Positions 54,178-64,000 of a stretch of 64,000 nt of DNA are shown here, piece after piece. A model generated the notes under the pieces. It ran no database searches. It was not told the origin of the DNA and saw nothing but the letters and a program-made list of their open reading frames with translations. The translations under genes and the position numbers were made by a program. Location: positions 1 to 64,000 of the forward strand of contig NZ_JAAKEL010000016.1 of NCBI RefSeq assembly GCF_011039205.1, given 5' to 3'. The first letter of the stretch is position 1. Each line of letters starts with the position of its first letter. Origin of the DNA: Dysgonomonas sp. ZJ279. Lineage in GTDB: Bacteria; Bacteroidota; Bacteroidia; Bacteroidales; Dysgonomonadaceae.

Positions 54178-54267
54178 ACATAAATTATATTATCAGCACT
54201 CTAAATATCCAAATTAAAATAATCGTAAAAAATATATTCAAGTACCTATTTTATTTAAAATTTCCAT

Positions 54268-54275
54268 TACATTTG
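54268..54275 (+). promoter_or_regulatory. Candidate -7 box of the thi operon
   Basis: TACATTTG matches TAnnTTTG exactly and would start transcription a few bases before the riboswitch. A convincing -33 element was not seen. Confidence 0.45.
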
Positions 54276-54283
54276 TCACACAA

Positions 54284-54357
54284 CAATCAAGGGGTGCTTT
54301 AAAAAGCTGAGATTATACCCTTAAAACCTGATGCGGGTAATGCCGCCGTAGGAATGA
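54284..54357 (+). promoter_or_regulatory. TPP riboswitch (THI element)
   Basis: The leader contains the conserved aptamer blocks in order: GGGGTGC (54291), GCTGAGATTATACCC (54306), ACCTGATGCGGGTAATGCCG (54326) and CGTAGGAA (54347). It senses thiamine pyrophosphate and lowers expression of the thi operon whose first start codon is 65 bp downstream. Confidence 0.97.
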
Positions 54358-54421
54358 CAAAAGAATACTTCTCCTTTAGCTAGGATATCTCTTGATTGGT
54401 TTTATTATCTAAATAACCAAT

Positions 54422-55261
54422 ATGAATAACAAGAAGAGATATCTGTCAGCATTAACAATTGCAGGTTCTGATAGTGGTGGCGGTGCAGGGATACAAGCCG
54501 ACCTAAAGACATTCTCAGCAATAGGTGTCTTTGGGATATCAGTCATTACCGCTATTACTGCCCAAAACACACAAGAAGTAAGGGCTATAGAAACTCTCTC
54601 CCCTTCAATCATACATCAACAACTTGAAACCGTACTAGACGACATGCTAATAGATGCTGTCAAAACAGGTATGCTTCCTAATTCCGATACAGTAGAAATA
54701 GTTGCCTCGATTATAGATAGATATAATCTTCAAACGGTGATTATGGATCCGGTAATGATTTCTACTACTGGAAGTAAGCTCGTATCAGCATCAACAATTC
54801 ATTCTTTCAGAGAAGAATTATACAAACGAATAACACTTATCACACCCAATATACCTGAGGCTGAAATACTTTCCGGAATTAAAATTACTCAGGAATCAGA
54901 TATGCAAAAAGCTGCTGATGTGTTACTTAATCAAGGTTGTAATGCCGTCTTAATAAAAGGAGGACATTTGCCAAAGGCTAATGTTGTCGATATCCTTTTC
55001 TGTCAGAATAAAGCTTCAGTTTCCTTCTCTTCCGAAAATATCCGAACAAGTAATTTGCATGGTACAGGCTGTACCCTGTCATCCGCTATCGCAGCCTACA
55101 TGGCTTTAGGTATGGATATTGAAATGGCTGTCAGAGCTGCAAAGCAGTACATTACCAATGCCATATATTACGGAAAAGATATTATCACAGGAAAAGGCTA
55201 CGGTCCACTTAATCATTTTTTCAAACCAGAACCATTAAATACTAAACAATATGATTATTAA
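54422..55261 (+). CDS. thiD: Hydroxymethylpyrimidine / phosphomethylpyrimidine kinase
   Basis: The 279-residue ribokinase-fold enzyme phosphorylates HMP and HMP-P in the pyrimidine branch of thiamine synthesis. It shows [20 protein letters not shown] at the start, [14 protein letters not shown] in the middle and the nucleotide/anion hole [16 protein letters not shown] near residue 213. It is the first gene behind the TPP riboswitch. Its 3' end overlaps thiS by 11 bp. Confidence 0.96.
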   Translation: MNNKKRYLSALTIAGSDSGGGAGIQADLKTFSAIGVFGISVITAITAQNTQEVRAIETLSPSIIHQQLETVLDDMLIDAVKTGMLPNSDTVEIVASIIDRYNLQTVIMDPVMISTTGSKLVSASTIHSFREELYKRITLITPNIPEAEILSGIKITQESDMQKAADVLLNQGCNAVLIKGGHLPKANVVDILFCQNKASVSFSSENIRTSNLHGTGCTLSSAIAAYMALGMDIEMAVRAAKQYITNAIYYGKDIITGKGYGPLNHFFKPEPLNTKQYDY

Positions 55262-55451
55262 GTTAAATGACCAAAATCATGAAATAAAAGAGGGGGCAAC
55301 TATAGCTTCTTTTATTGAAGATCTTGGGCTAAAATCGCAAGGTATTGCCATTGCTATCGATAATGAAGTTATTCCTAAGAATGAATGGGCAAAAACTATA
55401 TTATTGGAGAATGACGAATTAATGTTGATACAAGCCGTATCGGGAGGATAA
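55251..55451 (+). CDS. thiS: Sulfur carrier protein ThiS
   Basis: The 66-residue ubiquitin-like protein ends in the required glycine pair (QAVSGG), which ThiF adenylates and which then carries sulfur as a thiocarboxylate to ThiG. It starts within the end of thiD and is followed after 2 bp by a thiE-like gene. Confidence 0.95.
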   Translation: MIIKLNDQNHEIKEGATIASFIEDLGLKSQGIAIAIDNEVIPKNEWAKTILLENDELMLIQAVSGG

Positions 55452-55453
55452 CT

Positions 55454-56059
55454 ATGACGAGTTTAATAGCAATCACCCTTGAAGAGATAATTGAAAATGA
55501 AGCCCAAATTCTCAATAAACTTTTCAAAAACGGCTTATTGACATTGCATCTGCGTAAACCTTTATCCTCCGAACAGGATGTATATTTTTTGCTATCTCAG
55601 ATAGCTTCGAAATATCACGATAGGATTGTGCTACATGATCATTTCTCATTAGTTAATTATTTCGATCTGAAAGGAGTACATCTGAACAGCAGAAATACAA
55701 TTCGACCAAATAAAGTATTGCTTTCTGTTAGTCGTTCTTGTCACTCTCTTGATTGTTTAGAAACTTCGGATGATTTTAATTATGTATTCTTGAGTCCTAT
55801 TTTCGATAGTATATCAAAGTCAGGGTATAGCCGTGCTTTTACGCATGAAGAATTAATAGAAGCTACGAATCTGAATATAATAACAGAGAAGGTTATTGCT
55901 CTGGGTGGGATTGATTCAGATACTATTCCAATTGCTGTATCCTATGGGTTTGGCGGAGTAGCCGTTTTAGGCGGACTATGGAAAAACTTCAAAGAGAATA
56001 GAGATGAGAATGCTCTGTTAGAACGATTTAATAAACTTAAATCCATATGCAATCAATAA
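55454..56059 (+). CDS. ThiE/TenI-like protein
   Basis: The 201-residue TIM-barrel protein resembles thiamine phosphate synthase but is diverged: LTLHLRKPLSSEQDVYFLL, RIVLHDHFSLVNYF, KGVHLNSRN, VFLSPIFDSISKSGY and IALGGI. The pyrophosphate and HMP residues are only partly recognisable, as in TenI, which aromatises the thiazole product of ThiG. Because a more typical thiE follows, I infer a TenI-type role for this copy. Its stop overlaps the next start (TAATG). Confidence 0.75.
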   Translation: MTSLIAITLEEIIENEAQILNKLFKNGLLTLHLRKPLSSEQDVYFLLSQIASKYHDRIVLHDHFSLVNYFDLKGVHLNSRNTIRPNKVLLSVSRSCHSLDCLETSDDFNYVFLSPIFDSISKSGYSRAFTHEELIEATNLNIITEKVIALGGIDSDTIPIAVSYGFGGVAVLGGLWKNFKENRDENALLERFNKLKSICNQ

Positions 56060-56687
56060 TGAAAGGACTCTTATTTATAACACATCGAACACAACAATTC
56101 GATTACCTGCAATCGATAGAAATTGCATTAAAAGGGGGATGCCAACAGATACAATTACGAATGAAGGATACTCCCATAGATGATATAATAAGAACAGCTT
56201 TAGCTGCAAAAGACTTATGCAACGAATACGATGCACTGCTTTATATCGACGATCATGTGGTAGTCTGCCAAAAGGTGCAAGCTAAAGGTGTGCATCTCGG
56301 AAAGTTAGATATGCTCCCCAGTGAAGCACGAAAAATACTGGGGAAAGACTTCATTATTGGAGGTACAGCCAACACGTTCGATGATATAAAACGGCTCTAT
56401 GACGAGGGAGTGAATTACATCGGCTTGGGTCCTTTCCGTTTTACAACAACGAAGAAAAATCTAAGTCCTATTCTTGGACTGAATGGTTATCAATTCATTA
56501 TAAGGCAATGCAAAGAAAACAACATAAATCTGCCTATACTCGCTATCGGAGGAGTAACAATCAATGACATTCCCGACATTATGCGTGCAGGAGTATCTGG
56601 AATCGCCCTGTCTTCTACCATTCTATCCGCAGATAATCCGATAGAAGAAACACGAAAAATTATCAACTTAATCAATAAATATCAGCT

Positions 56688-56691
<4 letters not shown>
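56059..56691 (+). CDS. thiE: Thiamine phosphate synthase
   Basis: I start at the ATG overlapping the previous stop ([10 protein letters not shown]); an ATG four codons earlier also exists. The 210-residue enzyme couples HMP-PP to the thiazole phosphate. Family features are [63 protein letters not shown] and [11 protein letters not shown]. It overlaps thiG by 4 bp. Confidence 0.9.
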
Positions 56692-59169
<2,478 letters not shown>

Positions 59170-59171
59170 CG

Positions 59172-60287
59172 ATGGAATTTACAGAATTAATAAATGAGTA
59201 TGATTGGGATGATATTAAATCCCGAATCTATACCCGTACAGCAAAAGATGTAGAGATTGCTTTGAACAAAAGCCGACTTAACACGGATGATTTTATGGCA
59301 TTAATCTCTCCCGCTGCTCAACCCTATTTAGAACAGATGGCTGTATTGAGCCGAAAATATACACAGCAGCGCTTTGGTAAAACTATACAGTTTTATGTCC
59401 CGCTATATCTTACCAATTCGTGTGTTAATCACTGCGTATATTGCGGATTCAATCGTAATAATGATATCAAACGTATAATTCTTAACGACGAACAGATTAT
59501 GCGTGAAGTAGAAGCTATTAAAAAGATTGGAGATTTCCAGCATATTCTGTTAGTTACAGGAGAAAACCCACGAGACGCAGGGGTCGATTATATGGAGAAT
59601 GCAATCCGCTTGGTAAAACCCTACTTCTCGTCGATATCAATAGAAGTACAACCGCTTAAAGAAACAGAATATAAGACACTTACTGATGCCGGACTTAATG
59701 CAGTATATTGTTATCAGGAAACATACTACAAAGCCAGGTATAAGGTCTACCATCCTAAAGGAATGAAATCAAAATTCGATTGGCGTCTCGATGGTTTTGA
59801 TCGGATGGGGAAGGCAGGAGTACATAAAATCGGATTAGGTGTACTGATAGGCTTGGAAGACTGGCGAACTGATGCTACAATGATGGCTCTACATCTAAGA
59901 TACTTGCAAAAAACGTATTGGCAAACGAAATATTCAATTTCATTTCCACGTATGCGCCCACACGAAGGAGAAGAGTTTCAGCCGAATGTAGTTATGTCTG
60001 ACAAAGAACTGGCTCAGATTATCTTTGCTTACCGCATTTTTGATCATGATATAGAGATAGCCTTATCTACTCGTGAAGATAAATTGTTCAGGGATAATAT
60101 GACTACACTAGGAATTACGTCGCTAAGCACAGGTTCAAAAACCGATCCGGGTGGATATGCGGTCTATAAAGACGAATTAGAACAATTTGCTGTAAATGAC
60201 GACCGTTGTCCTGATCTCGTATTATCAGCAGTTAAGAATCAAGGATATGACGTTGTATGGAAAGATTGGGATTTAAGTCTTCAATAA
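59172..60287 (+). CDS. thiH: 2-iminoacetate synthase (tyrosine lyase)
   Basis: I prefer the ATG at 59172 (MEFTELINEYDWDDI), which fits the family start; an ATG nine bases earlier overlaps the thiC stop. The 371-residue radical-SAM enzyme cleaves tyrosine to dehydroglycine. The cluster motif is CVNHCVYCGFNRNN (about residue 85), followed by VTGENPRDAGVDYM and SFPRMRPHEGE. It releases 5'-deoxyadenosine, relevant to the nucleosidase-like gene at the operon end. Confidence 0.95.
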   Translation: MEFTELINEYDWDDIKSRIYTRTAKDVEIALNKSRLNTDDFMALISPAAQPYLEQMAVLSRKYTQQRFGKTIQFYVPLYLTNSCVNHCVYCGFNRNNDIKRIILNDEQIMREVEAIKKIGDFQHILLVTGENPRDAGVDYMENAIRLVKPYFSSISIEVQPLKETEYKTLTDAGLNAVYCYQETYYKARYKVYHPKGMKSKFDWRLDGFDRMGKAGVHKIGLGVLIGLEDWRTDATMMALHLRYLQKTYWQTKYSISFPRMRPHEGEEFQPNVVMSDKELAQIIFAYRIFDHDIEIALSTREDKLFRDNMTTLGITSLSTGSKTDPGGYAVYKDELEQFAVNDDRCPDLVLSAVKNQGYDVVWKDWDLSLQ

Positions 60288-60300
60288 GGTCTCAGACCTT
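60286..60300 (+). terminator. Small palindrome with T-run between thiH and thiF
   Basis: AAGGTCTCAGACCTT is a perfect odd palindrome directly after the thiH stop, followed by TTTATTT. The loop would be very short; it may be a weak attenuator within the operon. Confidence 0.4.
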
Positions 60301-60318
60301 TTTATTTAAAAGAAAAAT

Positions 60319-61017
60319 ATGGATAGATATACAAGAAATATATTGATAGAAGGCTTTGGAGAGGACGGTCAACAAAAACTTAAACAATCAAAAGTCTTAG
60401 TAGTTGGAGCCGGAGGATTGGGATCACCTGTTTTATTTTATCTGGCTGCCGCAGGTGTGGGCACACTAGGTATCATTGATTATGATGTAGTGGATATTTC
60501 AAACCTCCAACGACAAATACTTCATCAGACTACTGATTTAGGAAAAAATAAAATCGAATCGGCTAAGGAAAAACTGACGGCTCTCAATCCCGAAGTTAAG
60601 GTCAATACTTATGGTTTCAAATTTACAACAGATAATGCAGCGGAGATCATAAAAGAGTACGACTTTGTTGTTGATTGCTGTGATAATTATACCACTAAAT
60701 TTTTGATTAACGATGTCTGCGTAAAAGAACAAAAGCCATATTCTCATGGGGCTGTTTTAGCTCTGCGGGGCGAAATAATGACTTATATTCCGGGGTATGC
60801 CGATTACAGGTCTGTTTTTGATAATCCGCCTGAAGAAGGAACTGTTCCGACTTCGGCACAGGTAGGAATACTTGGTTCTATTGCCGGGGTTATAGGCAGC
60901 ATACAGGCTACTGAAGCTATAAAGTATCTAACGGGGATTGGAGATTTGATCTTGAAGCGCATCCTTATATTTGATGGGAAAACGATGAATTTTCATTCTC
61001 TGAAAATTAAGACCTGA
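60319..61017 (+). CDS. thiF: ThiS adenylyltransferase (HesA/MoeB/ThiF family)
   Basis: The 232-residue E1-like enzyme activates the ThiS C-terminus with ATP. It has the nucleotide loop VVGAGGLGSPVLFYLAAAGV, DYDVVDISNLQRQILH, the VDCCDNYTTKF segment and the crossover region. The zinc-binding CxxC pairs of E. coli ThiF/MoeB and the cysteine before the AGVLG segment are absent (DYRSVF, then VPTSAQVGILG). The first change occurs in Bacteroidetes relatives as far as I recall; the second is noted as odd. Confidence 0.93.
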   Translation: MDRYTRNILIEGFGEDGQQKLKQSKVLVVGAGGLGSPVLFYLAAAGVGTLGIIDYDVVDISNLQRQILHQTTDLGKNKIESAKEKLTALNPEVKVNTYGFKFTTDNAAEIIKEYDFVVDCCDNYTTKFLINDVCVKEQKPYSHGAVLALRGEIMTYIPGYADYRSVFDNPPEEGTVPTSAQVGILGSIAGVIGSIQATEAIKYLTGIGDLILKRILIFDGKTMNFHSLKIKT

Positions 61018-61035
61018 TCTGATATATAATTATAT

Positions 61036-61043
61036 TATTTTTG
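61036..61043 (+). promoter_or_regulatory. Candidate -7 box before the nucleosidase-like gene
   Basis: TATTTTTG matches TAnnTTTG and is 18 bp from the ATG at 61062. It would give the last gene its own short-leader transcript; no -33 box was found. Confidence 0.35.
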
Positions 61044-61061
61044 TACAAAAAATATAATCTG

Positions 61062-61628
61062 ATGAATAAGATATTAGTTACTTACGCTGTTAAAGAAGAA
61101 TTTGTCCCTATTACAATCAATGGATGCAAGATAGAATATCTTCATACAGGTATTGGCAAAATACGATCTGCAATGATGCTTACAAAAGCTCTATGCGAAA
61201 ACCGTCCCGACTTAGTTCTAAATATGGGGACAGCCGGGACACATAATCATAGAATTGGAAACATATTTGTTTGCCGCCGTTTTATCGATCGGGATTATGA
61301 AATGGTAAAACTTCCGGGAGTCGAATTCGAAGTCGATTTAACTCCTATACATAAAGAAAAGAAAATATTAGAGGACTGGACTTCAACAAACGGTAGAGTG
61401 GGAACATGTAACACAGGCGACAGCTTCGTTACGGAGATTACATCGATGGACGGAGATGTTGTAGATATGGAAGCGTTTGCTCAAGCTATTGTCTGCCGAG
61501 AATTTGATATACCTTTTTTAGCTGTTAAATATGTTACAGATATTATAGGGGAAAATTCGGTAAAACATTGGGAGGACAAACTGTCCGATGCCCGTAAAGG
61601 ATTTGAGGATTGGTTTAAAGACAAATAA
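61062..61628 (+). CDS. Nucleoside phosphorylase/MTA-SAH nucleosidase-like protein
   Basis: The start is the ATG at 61062; the frame is open further only from a TTG. The 188-residue product has the PNP/UDP fold: YLHTGIGKIRSAMMLTKAL, LVLNMGTAGTH, and the catalytic end GDVVDMEAFAQAIVCREF with AVKYVTDII. It is shorter than MTA/SAH nucleosidases (about 230). ThiC and ThiH both release 5'-deoxyadenosine, so cleaving that inhibitor would be a sensible job next to them; this is inference from position. Confidence 0.75.
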   Translation: MNKILVTYAVKEEFVPITINGCKIEYLHTGIGKIRSAMMLTKALCENRPDLVLNMGTAGTHNHRIGNIFVCRRFIDRDYEMVKLPGVEFEVDLTPIHKEKKILEDWTSTNGRVGTCNTGDSFVTEITSMDGDVVDMEAFAQAIVCREFDIPFLAVKYVTDIIGENSVKHWEDKLSDARKGFEDWFKDK

Positions 61629-61648
61629 ATTTGAATTTTCATTCCTTG

Positions 61649-61692
61649 ATATCCTAAGAGATTTTTCTTTAAAATAAAGCCTCTTAGGATAT
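61649..61692 (+). terminator. Terminator at the end of the thi operon
   Basis: ATATCCTAAGAG (61649-61660) pairs perfectly with CTCTTAGGATAT (61681-61692). The loop is 20 bases and AT-rich. It is 20 bp after the last stop. Confidence 0.75.
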
Positions 61693-61699
61693 TAATTTT

Positions 61700-61849
61700 G
61701 AAGTCGTCTTGACTTTTCTAAAGATTTTCTTTTTGTTTGTTTTTTACTCTTTTTGTCATGCTGAACGATAGTGAAGCATCTCCTAACTGAGATCCTTCGT
61801 TCCTCAGGATGACAAAATAATACGAAAAACAAAAAGTCAAGACGACTTC
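61700..61849. repeat. 150-bp MITE-like element with 18-bp perfect terminal inverted repeats
   Basis: GAAGTCGTCTTGACTTTT (61700-61717) is mirrored exactly by AAAAGTCAAGACGACTTC (61832-61849). Inside, TGTCATGCTGAACGATAGTG and ATCCTTCGTTCCTCAGGATG with ACA form a second imperfect hairpin (61757-61814). The inner wording is one I recall as a dispersed repeat of several Bacteroidetes genomes. No protein is encoded. It lies between convergent thi and dnaB transcripts. Confidence 0.75.
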
Positions 61850-61869
61850 TTTATTTGTAATTTAAAACA

Positions 61870-63390
61870 TCAGAATGGAACAAAATCACTTCCACCCGCC
61901 ATTGGTTGAAAATCAGTAGGGCTAGGTGCTGCATTTCCATTCATATTGATTTTAGATGTAAATTGACCTCCTCCAATATTATAATCGTCGTCTATATTTT
62001 GGAAACGGGCAAACTCACTTTTGAATCGGAGCAATACGTCTGCTGTAGCACCATTACGATGCTTGGCAATAATAATTTCCGCAAGACCTATCAACGAATT
62101 ACCCTTCTCATCTTCGAGTATTTTATAATATTCAGGACGGTGAATAAAGCAAACCATATCGGCATCCTGCTCGATTGCACCCGATTCACGAAGGTCTGAT
62201 AATTGTGGTCGTTTACCTTCCGCTCCTGCACGTCCTTCTACTCCACGATTCAACTGCGACAAAGCAATGATAGGAATATTAAGTTCTTTCGCTAATCCTT
62301 TTAACGAACGGGAAATCATACTTACCTCTTGCTCACGGCTACCATACTGCATACCACTGGCGTTCATCAATTGGAGATAGTCGATAATAATCATTCTTAC
62401 TCCATGTTCACGAACCAAGCGACGTGCCTTTGTACGTAATTCGAATACCGATAAACTGGGTGTATCGTCAATATATAGCGGGGCATCGTACAGCTCTTTT
62501 ATCTTAAAATCGAGTTGTTCCCATTCATAAGGCTCTAGTCTACCGTTCTTTATTTTCTCTCCGGGAATCTCGCAAGTGTTAACAATCAGACGATTTACAA
62601 GCTGTACATTCGCCATCTCGAGTGAGAACAAAGCAACAGGGTAATTGTAAGTAACAGCCATATTCTTAGCCATCGAAAGTACGAAAGCTGTTTTCCCCAT
62701 CGCAGGACGTGCTGCGATAATAACAAGGTCAGAATTCTGCCACCCTGATGTTATTTTATCCAGTGCATCGAATCCGGTTTGTAGACCACTTAATCCATCA
62801 TCACGATTGGCTGCAATCTCGAGCAAGTTCAGGGCTTCTTTGATAACAGGATTAATCTGTGTAACATCTTTCTTCACATTACCTTGCGATATTTCGAAAA
62901 GCTTACCTTCGGCTTCCTGCATCAAATCGTCTACATCTGATGTTTCGTCAAAAGCTTTGTTTGTAACTGAAGAAGAAAAAGCTATCAATTCCCGAGCCAG
63001 ATATTTTTGTGCAATGATACGGGCATGAAATTCGATATGTGCTGCCGAACCTACTTTTTCTGTAAGCTGGGCAACATATACAGGACCGCCTACTGTCTCT
63101 AGTTCTCCGTCTTTTTTAAGTTGTTCTACAACTGTCAACATATCGATAGGAGCCTGACGAACAGCTAAGTCTACAATGGCTCTGTAGACTATCTGATGAA
63201 TAGGGTCGTAAAAACTATCGGGTTTAAGTATATCACTCACAAGTGAATAAGCATCTTTCTCTAACATCAATGCTCCTAGTACAGCTTCTTCCAACTCTCT
63301 GGCTTGAGGTTGTACTCTGCCTATATCAGACATCTGTTGCATTTCTTTCGGTTTTCCTTTCCGCTGATTCTTATAATTATTGTCGGCCAT
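61870..63390 (-). CDS. dnaB: Replicative DNA helicase
   Basis: The ATG at 63390 (MADNNYKNQRKG) fits the family start; the frame is open eight codons further only to a TTG. The 506-residue protein unwinds DNA at the fork. N-terminal domain: LEEAVLGALMLEKDAYSLVS. C-terminal RecA-like domain: Walker A AARPAMGKTAFVLS, MIIIDYLQLM, LSQLNRGVEGR and SDLRESGAIEQDADMV. No intein or insertion is visible. The last 30 residues form a glycine- and asparagine-rich tail. Confidence 0.97.
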   Translation of the reverse strand: MADNNYKNQRKGKPKEMQQMSDIGRVQPQARELEEAVLGALMLEKDAYSLVSDILKPDSFYDPIHQIVYRAIVDLAVRQAPIDMLTVVEQLKKDGELETVGGPVYVAQLTEKVGSAAHIEFHARIIAQKYLARELIAFSSSVTNKAFDETSDVDDLMQEAEGKLFEISQGNVKKDVTQINPVIKEALNLLEIAANRDDGLSGLQTGFDALDKITSGWQNSDLVIIAARPAMGKTAFVLSMAKNMAVTYNYPVALFSLEMANVQLVNRLIVNTCEIPGEKIKNGRLEPYEWEQLDFKIKELYDAPLYIDDTPSLSVFELRTKARRLVREHGVRMIIIDYLQLMNASGMQYGSREQEVSMISRSLKGLAKELNIPIIALSQLNRGVEGRAGAEGKRPQLSDLRESGAIEQDADMVCFIHRPEYYKILEDEKGNSLIGLAEIIIAKHRNGATADVLLRFKSEFARFQNIDDDYNIGGGQFTSKINMNGNAAPSPTDFQPMAGGSDFVPF

Positions 63391-63482
63391 GTATATTTTT
63401 GATTTTATACTCAAAGATAATAGTTTTTACGCTGAATAAATAGTTAAGTTATAAACAGGCTGTTAATAACTTTTTAAATACA

Positions 63483-63514
63483 AAAAATGCAGCCTTAAAT
63501 TAAGACTGCATTTT
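63483..63514 (-). terminator. Terminator between the gldB-like gene and dnaB
   Basis: AAAATGCAG (63484-63492) pairs with CTGCATTTT (63506-63514), and inside it CTTAA (63494-63498) with TTAAG (63500-63504). It ends the gldB-like transcript before dnaB. Confidence 0.75.
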
Positions 63515-63535
63515 AACTATTTCGATAATATCTGA

Positions 63536-64000
63536 TCAAGGGTTATACTTCGATCCTTTCAATATTTCTTGAGGATCAAGAGTTATAATATCTTGTATTG
63601 ACGCATTAGTTTTTTTTGCATATTGGGACACGATTTGCCAGCCAACCCACGCACCTACACGCCCCGGAGATTGGAGAGAAAGAGTAGAAGTATAAGGAGC
63701 ATCATTGACATATCTTGTTATAATCATATGATCGCTTGTGTATATATTACTCTGCTTGATCATTGTCTGCCAAACAGACTTCTCATTTTCTACACACCAT
63801 TTAGTTTGGTCAGCGGTGTAACCAATTAAATCGTTCGCATTATAATCGGGTAGGAGAACAGATAATATATAAAGGATTTTTCCTTCTTCGACCATAGCTG
63901 ATAAAAGTGTTTCCTGATCATCATTGTCCGATTTAATAATATCACTCATTATCCAGGCTTTCAGATAATCTCTGACAACCATTTTGGGTGTCATTTGCTG
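63536..64000 (-). CDS. gldB: GldB-like gliding-motility lipoprotein homologue (partial, 3' part)
   Basis: The frame stays open to the window edge, so only the C-terminal half (about 154 codons) is seen. It shows MVEEGKILYILSVLLPDYNA, IGYTADQTKWCVENEKSVWQ and SPGRVGAWVGWQIVSQYAKK, the pattern of GldB lipoproteins, with histidine-free zincin-like remnants. GldB is needed for gliding in Flavobacterium but homologues occur in non-gliding Bacteroidales, where the role is unclear. Confidence 0.8.
   Translation of the reverse strand, partial: QQMTPKMVVRDYLKAWIMSDIIKSDNDDQETLLSAMVEEGKILYILSVLLPDYNANDLIGYTADQTKWCVENEKSVWQTMIKQSNIYTSDHMIITRYVNDAPYTSTLSLQSPGRVGAWVGWQIVSQYAKKTNASIQDIITLDPQEILKGSKYNP

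Overview
The window is a low-GC chromosomal segment of a member of the Bacteroidota, most likely Bacteroidales; a Dysgonomonas-like genus is my guess from the mix of genes, and that part is weakly supported. The evidence is the Bacteroidetes-type mobile-element genes (DUF3408 protein, paired HTH proteins, tandem tyrosine recombinases lacking the first catalytic arginine), TAnnTTTG promoter boxes, A-rich leaders instead of strong Shine-Dalgarno sequences, FISUMP-domain lipid-surface style proteins, a GldB-like protein and the Bacteroidetes thi operon order.

Layout. 1-126: end of an IS3-like insertion sequence. 127-9630: a mobile element with a DUF3408 mobilisation-type protein, two small HTH proteins, a structured non-coding block, a cargo zone (nucleotidyltransferase-HEPN fusion and a frameshifted TIR-NTPase-TPR gene, both defence-like) and two tandem integrases, followed by the 3' relic of another integrase and a perfect 42-bp palindrome. 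9841-25348: a stress/envelope block bracketed by two paralogous AraC-type regulators: Dps-like protein, a short-chain dehydrogenase, Ohr, a P-type ATPase, glutathione peroxidase, a polyol-type dehydrogenase, an orphan PTS IIC permease, a collapsed UvrA-like gene, small lipoproteins, OmpA, GlsB/YeaQ protein and an ECF sigma factor.

25349-41680: after a scar holding relics of DUF3408 and arsM, a catabolic regulon: sucC-sucD(frameshifted)-adhE-transaldolase, a LacI repressor, then EltD-like dehydrogenase, dhaK, dhaL, rpiB, transketolase, an outer-membrane protein, an RbtT-like MFS permease, a second rpiB, and ribB. Both arms begin downstream of tandem copies of the same 12-mer (GGGAACGATTGC; three copies near 26.1 kb, four near 32.7 kb), so one LacI protein probably controls both. 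The enzyme set fits import and oxidation of a C4 (or C5) sugar alcohol, phosphorylation of the ketose, isomerisation to an aldose phosphate and rearrangement by transketolase/transaldolase, with AdhE as an NADH sink.

41681-50300: a second, decayed mobile region. An integrase truncated in its catalytic domain is fused to a HEPN relic, followed by an intact arsenic operon (arsR, GNAT, arsC, acr3, arsM). About 200-bp direct repeats flank this 5.4-kb segment. A DUF6630-domain gene, an alpha/beta-hydrolase relic, a cupin lipoprotein and another integrase relic follow. 50459-54077: two FISUMP-domain secreted proteins, the second with an in-frame stop. 54284-61628: a TPP riboswitch and the full thi operon (thiD-thiS-thiE-like-thiE-thiG-thiC-thiH-thiF) plus a nucleosidase-like gene. 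61700-61849: a 150-bp inverted-repeat element. 61870-64000: dnaB and a partial gldB-like gene, both on the minus strand.
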